Of a stretch of DNA of 64,000 bases, positions 22,601 through 36,256 are shown piece by piece. Source of the DNA: Lepidurus packardi (lineage: Eukaryota > Arthropoda > Branchiopoda > Notostraca > Triopsidae); the NCBI GenBank assembly GCA_023053545.1, contig JAKZAN010000001.1:2810565-2874564 (forward strand), read 5' to 3'. How positions within the stretch are numbered: position 1 is the stretch's first letter; each line of letters starts with the position of its first letter. The notes under the pieces are model-generated. The model was not told where the DNA came from, did no database searches, and saw nothing but the letters and a program-made list of their open reading frames with translations. The translations under genes and the position numbers were made by a program.

Positions 22601-25600
22601 TGAATTAAGTCAGTAATTCAATAATTAAATCAGAAATTAATTATTTATGTTAGGAATTAATTAATTAAGTCTGTAATTCATGAATTAAGTCCGTAATTCA
22701 TGAATTAATTAACTAAGTCAGTAATTCATGAATTAAGTCCGTAATTCATGAATTAAGTCCGTAGTTCATGAATTAAGTCAGTAATTCATGAATTAAATCA
22801 GTAATTCATGAATTAAGTCAGCAATTCATGAATTAAGTCAGTAATTCATGAATTAAATCAGTAATTCATGAATTAAGTCAGCAATTCATTAATTAAATCA
22901 GTAATTCATGAATTAAGTCAGTAATTCATTAATTAAGTCAGTAATTTACGAAGTAAGTCAGTATTTCATGAATTAAGTCAGTAATTCATGAATTATGTCC
23001 GTAGTTCATGAAATAAGTCAGTAATTCGATAATTAAGTCAGGAAATCATGAATTAAGTCAGTAATTCAATAATTAAATCAGAAATTAATTATTTATGTTA
23101 GGAATTAATTAATTACGTCAGTAATTCATGAATTAAGTCCGTAATTCATGAATTATGTCCGTAATTCATGATTTAAGTCCGTAATTCATGAATTAAGTCA
23201 GTAATTCATGAATTAAGTCAGTAATTCATGAATTAAGTCAGTAATTCATGAATTAAATCAGTAATTCATGAATTAAGTCAGAAATTCATTAGTTAAATCA
23301 GAAATTAATTATTTATGTTATGAATTAATTAATTAAGTCAGTAATTCATTAATTAAGTCAGTAATTCATGAATTAAGTCAGTAATTCATGAATTTAGGCA
23401 GTATTTAATGAATTAAGTCCGTAATTCATGAATTAAGTCCGCAATTCATGAATTAAGTCAGTAATTCATGAATTAAATCAGTAATTCATGAATTAAGTCA
23501 GCAATTCATGAATTAAGTCAGTAATTCAATAATTTAATCAGAAATTAATTATTTATGTTAGGAATTAATTAATTAAGTCTGTAATTCATGAATTAAGTCC
23601 GTAATTCATGAATTAATTAACTAAGTCAGTAATTCATGAATTAAGTCCGTAATTCATGAATTATGTCCGTAATTCATGAATTAAGTCCGTAATTCATGAA
23701 TTAAGTCAGTAATTCATGAATTAAGTCAGTAATTCATGAATTAAGTCAGTAATTCATGAATTAAATCAGTAATTCATGAATTAAGTCAGAAATTCATTAG
23801 TTAAATCAGTAATTCATGAATTAAGTCCGTAGTTCTTGAAATAAGTCAGTAATTCATGAATTAAGTCCGTAATTCATGAATTAAGTCAGTAATTCATGAA
23901 TTAAATCAGTAATTCATGAATTAAGTCAGCAATTCATTAATTAAATCAGTAATTCATGAATTAAGTCCGTAGTTCATGAAATAAGTCAGTAATTCGATAA
24001 TTAAGTCAGGAATTCATGAATTAAGTCAGTAATTCAATAATGAAATCAGAAATTAATTAAGTTATGTTATGAATTAATTAATTAAGTCAGTAATTCATGA
24101 ATTAAGTCAGTAATTCATGAATTAAGTCAGGAATTAAGTCAGGAATTCTTGAATTAAGTCAGTAATTCAATAATTCAATCAGAAATTATTTATTTATGTT
24201 ATGAATTAATTAATTAAATCAGTAATTCATGAATTTAGTCAGTAAATCATGAATTAAGTCAGCAATTCATAAACTAAGTCAGTAATTCATGAATTTAGTC
24301 AGTTTTTAATGAATTAAGTCAGTAATTCATGAATTAAGTCAGTAATTCATGAATTAAGTCCGTAATTCATGAATTAAGTCAGTAATTCATGAATTAAATC
24401 AGTAATTCATGAATTAAGTCAGCAATTCATGAATTAAGTCAGTAAGTCATGAATTAAATCAGTAATTCATGAATTAAGTCAGCAATTCATTTATTAAATC
24501 AGAAATTCATGAATTAAGTCAGTAATTCATTAATTAAGTCAGTAATTCACGAAGTAAGTCAGTATTTCATGAATTAAGTCAGTAATTCATGAATTAAGTC
24601 CGTAGTTCATGAAATAAGTCAGTAATTCGATAATTAAGTCAGGAAATCATGAATTAAGTCAGTAATTCAATAATTAAATCAGAAATTAATTATTTATGTT
24701 AGGAATTAATTAATTAAGTCAGTAATTCATGAATTAAGTCAGTAATTCATTAATTAAGTCAGTAATTCATGAATTAAGTCAGTAATTCATGAATTTAGTC
24801 AGTATTTAATGAATTAAGTCAGTAATTCATGAATTAAGTCCGTAGTTCATGAAATAAGTCAGTAATTAAATAATTATGTCAGTAATTCAATAATTAAATC
24901 AGAAATTAATTATTTATGTTATGAATTAATTAATTAAGTCAGTAATTCATGAATTAAGTCCGTAATTCATGAATTAAGTCCGCAATTCATGAATTAAGTC
25001 AGTAATTCATGAATTAAATCAGTAATTCATGAATTAAGTCAGCAATTCATGAATTAAGTCAGTAATTCAATAATTAAATCAGAAATTAATTATTTATGTT
25101 AGGAATTAATTAATTAAGTCTGTAATTCATGAATTAAGTCCGTAATTCATGAATTAATTAACTAAGTCAGTAATTCATGAATTAAGTCCGTAATTCATGA
25201 ATTATGTCCGTAATTCATGAATTAAGTCCGTAATTCATGAATTAAGTCAGTAATTCATGAATTAAGTCAGTAATTCATGAATTAAGTCAGTAATTCATGA
25301 ATTAAATCAGTAATTCATGAATTAAGTCAGAAATTCATTAGTTAAATCAGTAATTCATGAATTAAGTCAGTAATTCATGAATTAAGTCAGTAATTCATGA
25401 ATTAAGTCAGTAATTCATGAATTAAGTACGTAGTTCATGAAATAAGTCGGTAATTCAATAATTAAGTCAGGAATTCATGAATTAAGTCAGTAATTCAATA
25501 ATTAAATCAGAAATTAATTATTTATGTTATGAATTAATTAATTAAGTCAGAAATTCATGAATTAAATCCGTAATTCATGAATTAAGTCCGTAATTCATGA

Positions 25601-28435
25601 GTTAAGTCCGTAATTCATGAATTAAGTCAGTAATTCATGAATTAAGTCAGTAATTCATGAATTAAGTCAGTAATTCTTGAATTAAGTCATTAATTCATGA
25701 ATTAAATCAGTAATTCATGAATTAAGTCAGTAATTCATGAATTAAGTCCGTAATTCATGAAATAAGTCAGTAATTCAATAATTAAGTCAGGAGTTCTTGA
25801 ATTAAGTCAGTAATTCAATAATTCAATCAGAAATTATTTATTTATGTTATGAATTAATTAATTAAATCAGTAATTCATTAATTTAGTCAGTTTTTAATGA
25901 ATTAAGTCAGTAATTCATGAATTAAGTCCGTAGTTCATGAAATAAGTCAGTAATTAAATAATTAAGTCCGTAATTCATGAATTAAGTCAGTAATTCATGA
26001 ATTAAATCAGTAATTCATGAATTAAGTCAGCAATTCATTAATTAAATCAGTATTTCATGAATTAAATCAGTAATTCATGAATTAAGTCAGCAATTCATTA
26101 ATTAAATCAGTAATTCCTGAATTAAGTCAGTAATTCATGAATTAAGTCCGTAGTTCATGAAATAAGTCTGTAAGTCAATAATTAAGTCAGGAATTCATGA
26201 ATTAAGTCCGTAGTTCATGAAATAAGTCAGTAAGTCAATAATTAAGTCAGGAATTCATGAATTAAGTCAGTAATTCAATAATTAAATCAGAAATTAATTA
26301 TTTATGTTAGGAATTAATTAACTAAGTCAGTAATTCATGAATTAAGTCCGTAGGTCTTGAAATAAGTCAGTAATTCATGAATTAAGTCCGTAATTCATGA
26401 ATTAAGTCAGTAATTCATTAATTAAATCAGTAATTCATGAATTAAGTCAGTAATTCATTAATTAAGTCCGTAGTTCATGAAATAAGTCAGTAATTCGATA
26501 ATTAAGTCAGGAATTCATGAATTAAGTCAGTAATTCAATAATTAAATCAGAAATTAATTACTTATGTTATGAATTAATTAATTAAGTCAGTAATTCATGA
26601 ATTAAGTCCGTAATTCATGAATTAAGTCCGTAATTCATGAATTTAGTCAGTATTTAATGAATTAAGTCAGTAATTCATGAATTAAGTCAGTAATTCATGA
26701 ATTAAGTCAGTAATCCATGCATTAAGTCCGTAATTCATGAATTAAGTCCGTAATTCATAAATCAAGTCAGTCATTCATGAATTAAGTCAGTAATTCATGA
26801 ATTTAGTCAGTATTTACTGAATTAAGTCAGTAATTCATGAATTAAGTCTGTAGTTCATGAAATAAGTCAGTTATTAAATAATTAAGTCAGGAATTCATGA
26901 ATTAAGTCAGTAATTCAATAATTAAATCAGAAATTAATTATTTATGTTATGAATTAATTAATTAAGTCAGTAATTCATGAATTAAGTCCGTAATTCATGA
27001 ATTAAGTCCGTAATTCATGAATTAAGTCAGTAATTCATGAATTAAATCAGTAATTCATGAATTAAGTCAGCAATTCATGAATTAAGTCATTAATTCATGA
27101 ATTAAATCAGTAATTCATGAATTAAGTCAGCAATTCATTAATTAAATCAGTAATTCATGAATTAAGTCAGTAATTCATTAATTAAGTCAGTAATTTACGA
27201 AGTAAGTCAGTATTTCATGAATTAAGTCAGTAATTCATGAATTAAGTCCGTAGTTCATGAATTAAGTCAGTAATTCAATAATTAAATCAGAAATTCATTA
27301 TTTATGTTATGAATTAATTAATTAAGTCAGTAATTCATGAATTAAGTCCGTAATTCATGAATTAAGTCCGTAATTCATGAATTAAGTCAGTAATTCATTA
27401 ACTAAATCAGTAATTCATGAATTAAGTCAGCAATTCATGAATTAAGTCAGTAATTCTTGAATTAAGTCATTAATTCATGAATTAAATCAGTAATTCATGA
27501 ATTAAGTCAGTAATTCATGAATTAAGTCCGTAATTCATGAAATAAGTCAGTAATTCAATAATTAAGTCAGGAATTCTTGAATTAAGTCAGTAATTCAATA
27601 ATTAAATCAGAAATTAATTATTTATGTTAGGAATTAATTAATTAAGTCAGTAATTCATGAATTAAGTCCGTAATTCATGAATTATGTCCGTAATTCATGA
27701 ATTAAGTCCGTAATTCATGAATTAAGTCAGTAATTCATGAATTAAGTCAGTAATTCATGAATTAAGTCAGTAATTCATGAATTAAATCAGTAATTCATGA
27801 ATTAAGTCAGAAATTCATTAGTTAAATCAGTAATTCATGAATTAAGTCAGTAATTCATGAATTAAGTCAGTAATTCATGAATTAAGTCAGTAATTCATGA
27901 ATTAAGTCAGTAATTCATGAATTAAGTCAGTAATTCATGAATTAAGTACGTAGTTCATGAAATAAGTCAGTAATTCAATAATTAAGTCAGGAATTCATGA
28001 ATTAAGTCAGTAATTCAATAATTAAATCAGAAATTAATTATTTATGTTATGAATTAATTAATTAAGTCAGAAATTCATGAATTAAGTCCGTAATTCATGA
28101 ATTAAGTCCGTAATTCATGAGTTAAGTCCGTAATTCATGAATTAAGTCAGTAATTCATGAATTAAGTCAGTAATTCATGAATTAAGTCAGTAATTCTTGA
28201 ATTAAGTCATTAATTCATGAATTAAATCAGTAATTCATGAATTAAGTCAGTAATTCAATAATTAAGTCAGGAATTCATGAATTAAGTCAGTAATTCAATA
28301 ATTCAATCAGAAATTAATTATTTATGTAATGAATTAATTAATTAAGTCAGGAATTCATGAATTAAGTCAGTAATTCAATAATCAAATCAGAAATTAATTA
28401 TTTATGTTATGAATTAATTAATTAAGTCAGAAATT
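19615..28435. repeat. 20-bp satellite array, block 3
   Basis: Same monomer family and orientation over 8.8 kb. The aaatcagaaattaattattt cassette recurs many times. Local copies are visible, for instance a 60-bp tandem pair at about 22371-22490, and repeated passages sharing the short gtcaggaattaagtcagg unit near 21430 and 24130. Nothing gene-like was seen. It ends at the 5' junction of non-LTR copy 2. Confidence 0.97.
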
Positions 28436-28436
28436 G

Positions 28437-28520
28437 ACCCTAATCGACCCTAACTGCCCTGTTCGAATAAACGCGCAAAAAAGAAGTGAGAAACAATCCA
28501 CAGCAACAAAAAGCACTTGA
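28437..28520 (+). pseudogene. ORF1 C-terminal remnant of non-LTR copy 2
   Basis: From the 5' junction a frame is open for 27 codons and stops at TGA 28518-28520. The stop overlaps the ORF2 ATG (28520-28522) as TGATG. This is the tail of a gag-like ORF1 whose body was lost by truncation. No zinc knuckle is visible in what remains. The call rests on position and overlap rather than homology. Confidence 0.55.
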
Positions 28521-31500
28521 TGACAACGAACCAGTTGTTGATACAGAATATAAGGAAGAGCTACCAACAACTTACCGAACTGATCCGCGAGGCCACGAGC
28601 AAGGGAACAAGCACAGTCGTAGCCTTAGAACCACCACAGAACCTAACATGTTCAAGTTTCGGAAGCTTCGAATTGATCAGACCCCCCCTCAGCTACAAAG
28701 GAGTGCTACTCCTCCAAAAGAGGGATAGCCCTTTTTACATAATGGAAATATCAGAACTGTATGTGGCACTGAAATTACCCAGAACTGGCACCCATTGCAT
28801 AACCATCATTGCACTTTACCGGAGACATACGGCTGATACTACAAATCTACTTTCCGAAGTTTGGAAGAAATATGGTCAAGACGACTGTATGGTTGTCACC
28901 GGGGACTTTAATGCCCATCACTGGTTGTGGGAGGACAAAGCCGCGGACCTTGCGGGTACGCAGCTTTACAACTTTGTTACGGAACATGGTCTCACATTGT
29001 TAAACATGTGGAACACACCAACTTTCCTCAACGAACGTGGACATATGTCTACCATAGACCTCACGTGGATATCTGTGAATCTAAGTACACAAGTCGAGTG
29101 GAGCATGTTAAACGACGACGTGTACTACAATGAGTCCGATCACAAGGCAATTGCTCTCCTATTCACAACGTATGTTCCCCGCAAAGACAAGACCACGTGG
29201 TGCTACAGCAGGGCAAACTGGGGCAACCTAAGATCCTACATGTCGTCAAGTCTACTGAGTGCACGCTCGATGTTCTCGAACCTCTCAGACCCACAGGCGG
29301 TTGACACAGCGGTCGGAGCTCTCACCACGACCATTCAAGAGGCAATGCACATGCACATTCCAACAAAATCAGATTCAACCCGGATTAAGCCGTGGTAGAA
29401 TGGAGAACTTCGCAGACTGAGAAAGGAAGCTTCAGCAGCGCTTCGGCTGTATCGCGCCGACAGGAATCCACAAAGCGAAAAGGTTTGGAAAACAAAACGT
29501 AACCTCTACCGCAAGCAAACCAGAGATCGGAAAGAACAATTTTGGATGGCGCAGATGAAGTCCTCTAGTTGTAAGACGTTATGGAACCAAGATCGATACC
29601 TGCGATCTAATAGCAACAACCGATTCGAACAATTAAAGCAAGCAGATGGCAATCCTTTTCCTGACGTCAAATCCAAACTAAACTGCATGGCAACAAGCTT
29701 ACTGAATGGGGTACCAGCTGACGGTACAGACAGGCCTGAAAAGTCGTCACGTCATAAGATCATATCTAAGCAATTGAGAGCCTCCACTTCTGACGCGGAG
29801 TTTTCCTTTGGGGAAATTACGGAGATTCTAAACGATCTACGACCCAACAAGGCGGCAGGAATGGACAACATACAGGCTATAGTCCTAAAAAGCACCTGGA
29901 AAATCATCGGTCCATATGTCCTGAACATCTTCAACGCTTCTCTTAGGCTAGGTCACTACCCTAGTGCGTGAAAGACAGCAAAAATCATTCCACTCCCCAA
30001 GCCTGGAAAACCAAGTTACGAGAACGCCAAGAGCTTTCGTCCCATATCTCTCCTCCCAGTACTGGGGAAGTTATTAGAGAAAGCAATCGCAAGTCGCCTC
30101 AAAGCGTTTCTAACGGAAAACAACGCGCTGTCTGACATGCAATGGGGATGCAGACCTGGCAGATCCACGACAGACGCGCTGGTCAATTTCACGGATTCGG
30201 TGCTCCAGAGCTTCGAAAATAGAAAGGTTCACACCGCGCTTCTGCTCGACATAACGGGAGCCTTCGACAACGTCAACCATGCTAAACTCATTCAAGAACT
30301 TCGGAAACTTAAGACCCCAGGCAACATAGTTTTGTGGATCGAAAGCTTCCTGAAACGCCGAAAATATTTCGTGGTCTTCAGAGATGACCAAAGCGATTTA
30401 TTTTCATTAGCAAAAGGCGTACCTCAGGGATCACCGCTTTCTCCTCTACTGTTCTTGGTGTACATCGACAGCGCGTTGAGTATCATTAAAAGGAAGCGCC
30501 TAAATGTGCAGGCTTTTGTAGACGATCTCCTCCTTCACACGTCTGGTACCTCAAGTGAAACGAATGTTAAGCTGTTAGCCAACAACCTCAGCACACTCGT
30601 GAAGTGGGGGAAAAGGCTACATTTAGAGTTCGCAGAAAACAAAACTGAGCTAATCCACTTCTCCCGTAGACACAAGAAAGAAACGGCGCCGCTAAAATGG
30701 AACAATACTATCGTACACCCAAAAGTCTCTGTGAGATACCTTGGCCTGATTTATGATAGTCGGCTAACCTGGAAACATCACGCTAACCATCAGGCAGCGC
30801 AGTGCTCCATGGCTCTTCAAAGGATGTCATCGCTGACTAAATTCTCAAGATCTGTTGAATGCAGACAGCTTCGCTCCATCTTCCAAGCATCAGTCCTGGC
30901 AAAAGCGCGGTATGCTTACCCCGCATGGTGTAACATTTCCACAGCCATGCTCAAACCCCTTGCCCACATCTATAGAAGGGGCCTGCTATCTATAACAGGT
31001 GCCCTTTCAACGACTCCCACTTCAGCCTTAGAGGTGGAGACGGAGCTGTTACCATTCGATCTGCTTCTTCAGAAAACTGCAGCCAAGTATTACGCCTCAA
31101 GGAAATGGACTGAGTGGCCTATCCCTGAAGTCATTCCAAAGCGTAAACGGTACACCAAGTGCCTAGAGAGAGCAAGGCAGTTTGCGGCTAAAGCCTGGTC
31201 GTCTCCGCCTGAATCACTAAAAGTGGCTGTGATAGGCATCGAACGCTCAGTTATGGATCAGTGGTCAACCCGATGGGGTACGTGTAAGAGTCCACTTCAT
31301 GATTTGCTAACAAATCCTGGAAATCGAGGTATCACGTACACGAACCTCCCTCGAAGCACAATTTCAAAAATCATCCAACTACGAACTACGCATTTCCCCA
31401 CCAAGACCTACCTTAAACGTATTAAGAGAACTGATTCTGACCTGTGTACATGCCACGACCAAGATAGACAAGACCTCTCTCACCTCCTCTTCCACTGCCG

Positions 31501-31645
31501 TAAACTAAACAAGGAAAGAGCTATCCTCCTTCGCGAACTTAGCAGATCAAAAATCCACTTCAACGCCAGAGAAATGCTATCGAGAGAGAAGGCCTTTCCC
31601 GCCATCGTCACCTTCTTCAGGCAGGCAGTGAAAGTATGCGATTGA
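28520..31645 (+). pseudogene. Non-LTR ORF2: AP-type endonuclease, reverse transcriptase, zinc knuckle; two nonsense codons
   Basis: A single frame of 1041 codons is interrupted only by TAG at 29396-29398 and TGA at 29969-29971. At both places copy 1 has TGG, so each is one G-to-A change. The endonuclease (about residues 1-225) has VVALEPP, VTGDFNAHHWLW, the PTFLNERGHMSTIDLTWIS block and NESDHKAI, covering the usual catalytic Glu, Asp/Asn and His positions. Reverse transcriptase follows with LLLDITGAFD, KGVPQGSPLSPLL and FVDD, then a C-x1-C-x9-H-x4-C knuckle. The start is the ATG overlapping the ORF1 stop; the preceding TTG is not needed. It would nick target DNA and copy the element RNA in place. 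As sequenced the RT is not translated in one piece. Confidence 0.92.
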
Positions 31646-31849
31646 CACAATCAAAGAGCGATGTTTTGTTTCCCTTCCCTCCTTACCCCCTGTTCCCTTT
31701 TCCTGTACACCCCCCCCCTGACAGGGTAGTATCTTGATGACTACCCGATATGGGACCCTTGTGCTGGAATTATTGACAATGCATGTAAAAATCGTACGCT
31801 TGAAATATAGCGAACGGCAATAGGCGCGAGCCTACGCCGGTATAAAGGG

Positions 31850-31877
<28 letters not shown>

Positions 31878-31880
<3 letters not shown>

Positions 31881-34800
31881 AGAAATTCATGAATTAAGTC
31901 CGTAATTCATGAGCTAAGTCCGTAATTCATGAATTAAGTCAGTAATTCATGAATTAAGTCAGTAATTCATGAATTAAGTCAGTAATTCTTGAATTAAGTC
32001 ATTAATTCATGAATTAAATCAGTAATTCATGAATTAAGTCAGTAATTCATGAATTAAGTCCGTAATTCATGAAATAAGTCAGTAATTCGATAATTCAATC
32101 AGAAATTATTTATTTATGTTATGAATTAATTAATTAAATCAGTAATTCATGAATTTAGTCAGTAAATCATGAATTAAGTCAGCAATTCATAAACTAAGTC
32201 AGTAATTCATGAATTTAGTCAGTAATTCATGAATTAAGTCAGTCATTCATGAATTAAGTCCGTAGTTCATGAAATAAGTCAGTAATTAAATAATTAAGTC
32301 AGGAATTCATGAATAAAGTCAGTAATTCAATAATTAAATCAGAAATTAATTATTTATGTTATGAATTAATTAATTAAGTCAGTAATTCATGAATTAAGTC
32401 AGAAATTCATGAATTAAATCAGTAATTCATGAATTAAGTCAGCAATTCATTAATTAAATCAGTAATTCATGAATTAAGTCAGTAATTCATTAATTAAGTC
32501 AGTAATTCACGAAATAAGTCAGTATTTCATGAATTAAGTCAGTAATTCATGAATTAAGTCCGTAGTTCATGAAATAAGTCAGTAATTCGATAATTAAGTC
32601 AGGAATTCATGAATTAAGCCAGTAATTCAATAATTAAATCAGAAATTAATTATCTATGTTATGAATTAATTAATTAAGTCCGTAATTCATGAGTTAAGTA
32701 CTTAATTCATGAATTAAGTCAGTAATTCATGAATTAAGTCAGTAATTCATGAATTAAGTCACTAATTCATGAATTAAGTCATTAATTCATGAATTAAATC
32801 AGTAATTCATGAATTAAGTCAGTAATTCATGAATTAAGTCCGTAATTCATGAAATAAGTCAGTAATTCAATAATTAAGTCAGGAATTCATGAATTAAGTC
32901 AGTAATTCAATAATTCAATCAGAAATTAATTATTTATGTTATGAATTAATTAATTAAGTCAGTAATTCATGAATTAAGTCCGTAATTCATGAATTATGTC
33001 CGTAATTCATGAATTAAGTCAGTAATTCATGAATTAAGTCAGTAATTCATGAATTAAGTCAGTAATTCATGAACTAAGTCAGTAATTCATGAATTAAGTC
33101 AGTAATTCATGAATTAAATCAGTAATTCATGAATTAAGTCAGCAATTCATTAATTAAATCAGTAATTCATGAATTAAGTCAGTAATTCATGAATTTAGTC
33201 AGTATTTAATGAATTAAGTCAGTAATTCATGAATTAAGTCAGTAATTCATGAATTAAGTCAGTAATTCATGAATTAAGTCCGTAGTTCATGAAATAAGTC
33301 AGTAATTCGATAATTAAGTCAGGAATTCATGAATTAAGTCAGTAATTCAATAATTAAATCAGAAATTAATTATTTATGTTATGAATTAAATAATTAAGTC
33401 AGTAATTCATGAATTAAGTCCGTAATTCATGAATTAAGTCCGTAATTCATGAATTAAGTCCGTAATTCATGAATTAAGTCCGTAATTCATGAATAAAGTC
33501 AGTAATTCATGAATTAAGTCAGTAATTCATGAATTAAGTCAGTAATTCATGAATTAAGTCAGTAATTCATGAATTAAGTCCGTAGTTCATGAAATAAGTC
33601 AGTAATTCAATAATTAAGTCAATAATTCATGAATTAAGTCAGTAATTCAATAATTAAATCAGAAATTAATTATTTATGTAATGAATTAATTAATTAAGTC
33701 AGTAATTCATGAATTAAGTCAGTAATTCATGAATTAAGTCCGTAGTTTATGAAATAAGTCAGTAATTCAATAATTAAGTCAGGAATTCATGAGTTTAGTC
33801 AGTAATTCAATAATTAAATCAGAAATTAATTATTTATGTTATGAATTAATTAATTAAGTCAGTAATTCATGAATTAAGTCAGAAATTCATGAATTAAATC
33901 AGTAATTCATGAATTAAGTCAGCAATTCATTAATTAAATCAGTAATTCATGAATTAAGTCAGTAATTCATTAATTAAGTCAGTAATTCACGAAATAAGTC
34001 AGTATTTCATGAATTAAGTCAGTAATTCATGAATTAAGTCCGTAGTTCATGAAATAAGTCAGTAATTCGATAATTAAGTCAGGAATTCATGAATTAAGCC
34101 AGTAATTCAATAATTAAATCAGAAATTAATTATCTATGTTATGAATTAATTAATTAAGTCCGTAATTCATGAGTTAAGTACTTAATTCATGAATTAAGTC
34201 AGTAATTCATGAATTAAGTCAGTAATTCATGAATTAAGTCACTAATTCATGAATTAAGTCATTAATTCATGAATTAAATCAGTAATTCATGAATTAAGTC
34301 AGTAATTCATGAATTAAGTCCGTAATTCATGAAATAAGTCAGTAATTCAATAATTAAGTCAGGAATTCATGAATTAAGTCAGTAATTCAATAATTCAATC
34401 AGAAATTAATTATTTATGTTATGAATTAATTAATTAAGTCAGTAATTCATGAATTAAGTCCGTAATTCATGAATTATGTCCGTAATTCATGAATTAAGTC
34501 AGTAATTCATGAATTAAGTCAGTAATTCATGAATTAAGTCAGTAATTCATGAACTAAGTCAGTAATTCATGAATTAAGTCAGTAATTCATGAATTAAATC
34601 AGTAATTCATGAATTAAGTCAGCAATTCATTAATTAAATCAGTAATTCATGAATTAAGTCAGTAATTCATGAATTTAGTCAGTATTTAATGAATTAAGTC
34701 AGTAATTCATGAATTAAGTCAGTAATTCATGAATTAAGTCAGTAATTCATGAATTAAGTCCGTAGTTCATGAAATAAGTCAGTAATTCGATAATTAAGTC

Positions 34801-36102
34801 AGGAATTCATGAATTAAGTCAGTAATTCAATAATTAAATCAGAAATTAATTATTTATGTTATGAATTAAATAATTAAGTCAGTAATTCATGAATTAAGTC
34901 CGTAATTCATGAATTAAGTCCGTAATTCATGAATTAAGTCCGTAATTCATGAATTAAGTCCGTAATTCATGAATAAAGTCAGTAATTCATGAATTAAGTC
35001 AGTAATTCATGAATTAAGTCAGTAATTCATGAATTAAGTCAGTAATTCATGAATTAAGTCCGTAGTTCATGAAATAAGTCAGTAATTCAATAATTAAGTC
35101 AATAATTCATGAATTAAGTCAGTAATTCAATAATTAAATCAGAAATTAATTATTTATGTAATGAATTAATTAATTAAGTCAGTAATTCATGAATTAAGTC
35201 AGTAATTCATGAATTAAGTCCGTAGTTTATGAAATAAGTCAGTAATTCAATAATTAAGTCAGGAATTCATGAGTTTAGTCAGTAATTCAATAATTAAATC
35301 AGAAATTAATTATTTATGTTATGAATTAATTAATTAAGTCAGTAATTCATGAATTAAGTCCGTAAGTCATGAATTAAGTCCGTAATTCATGAATTAAGTC
35401 CGTAATTCATGAATCAAGTCAGTAAATCATGAATTAAGTCAGCAATTCATAAACTAAGTCAGTAATTCATGAATTTAGTCAGTTTTTAATGAATTAAGTC
35501 AGTAATTCATGAATTAAGTCAGTAATTCATGAATTAAGTCCGTAGTTCATGAAATAAGTCAGTAATTAAATAATTAAGTCAGGAATTCATGAATTAAGTC
35601 AGTAATTCAATAATTAAATCAGAAATTAATTATTTATGTTATGAATTAATTAATTAAGTCAGTAATTCATGAATTAAGTCCGTAATTCATGAATTAAGTC
35701 CGTAATTCATTAATTAAGTCAGTAATTCCTGAATTAAATCAGTAATTCATGAATTAAGTCAGCAATTCATGAATTAAGTCAGTAATTCATGAATTAAATC
35801 AGTAATTCATGAATTAAGTCAGCAATTCATTAATTAAATCAGTAATTCATGAATTAAGTCAGTAATTCATTAATTAAGTCAGTAATTCACGAAATAAGTC
35901 AGTATTTCATGAATTAAGTCAGTAATTCATGAATTAAGTCCGTAGTTCATGAAATAAGTCAGTAATTCGATAATTAAGTCAGGAATTCATGAATTAAGTT
36001 AGTAATTCAATAATTAAATCAGAAATTAATTATTTATGTTAGGAATTAATTAATTAAGTCAGTAATTCATGAATTAAGTCCGTAATTCATGAATTAATTA
36101 AC
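31878..36102. repeat. 20-bp satellite array, block 4
   Basis: Same satellite, interrupted on the right by the Mag-like element. The last six bases (36097-36102, attaac) are repeated just after that element at 40467-40472. Most of the block is a tandem pair of 1480-bp copies. No gene is visible. Confidence 0.97.
32361..35320. repeat. 1480-bp tandem duplication (74 monomers)
   Basis: The rare agaaattaattatctatgtt unit at 32641 recurs at 34121, and the gagttaagtacttaattcat unit recurs at the same 1480-bp offset. The copies are 32361-33840 and 33841-35320. They matched at every variant unit compared. 1480 is exactly 74 x 20. Confidence 0.87.
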
Positions 36103-36200
36103 TGTTGTATCGTGTCCTTTGTACCTGAGGCGATGCCAGGTGGGGAAGCCGTGGTATCAATAGAAGCAGTCTTGACTAACCCTTCTTTGAGAACACAACA
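36103..36200 (+). repeat. 5' LTR (98 bp) of the Mag-like element
   Basis: Direct repeat of 40369-40466 with one difference (caatagaagc here, caatacaagc there). It is unusually short for an LTR that must supply promoter, R region and polyadenylation signal. No clear TATA box or AATAAA was seen inside it. Confidence 0.92.
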
Positions 36201-36201
36201 T

Positions 36202-36218
36202 TGGCGACGAGGTGGGCA
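36202..36218 (+). promoter_or_regulatory. Primer-binding site of the Mag-like element
   Basis: One base after the 5' LTR the sequence reads TGGCGACGAGGTGGGCA. The leading TGG complements a tRNA CCA end. The matching tRNA was not identified. Confidence 0.6.
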
Positions 36219-36256
36219 ATATTTCTTATCCAGTGCATTCCTCAAGTGATTAAGCC

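Larger units (their letters stand above)
28436..31877 (+). mobile_element. Non-LTR retrotransposon (R1/Jockey-like), copy 2, with ORF1 tail and full ORF2
   Basis: This is the longer of the two copies. It begins within the end of ORF1, contains complete endonuclease and reverse transcriptase regions, the same 3' UTR hairpin (GGGTAGT at 31724-31730, ACTACCC at 31740-31746), and a poly(A) run of 28 (31850-31877). The 12-bp sequence aagtcagaaatt flanks it (28424-28435 and 31876-31887). This is a rarer satellite variant, so it supports a true target duplication. The missing 5' part indicates truncation during insertion. Confidence 0.94.

Noticed and set aside
28436..28460. CCCTAA-like telomeric motif at the LINE 5' junction
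   Set aside because: Only two imperfect accctaa-like matches occur, and they read through as ORF1 coding sequence.
28486..28728. 80-codon frame overlapping the start of LINE ORF2
   Set aside because: It is out of frame with both ORF1 and ORF2, starts at a non-ATG codon, and is a shadow of the endonuclease coding region.
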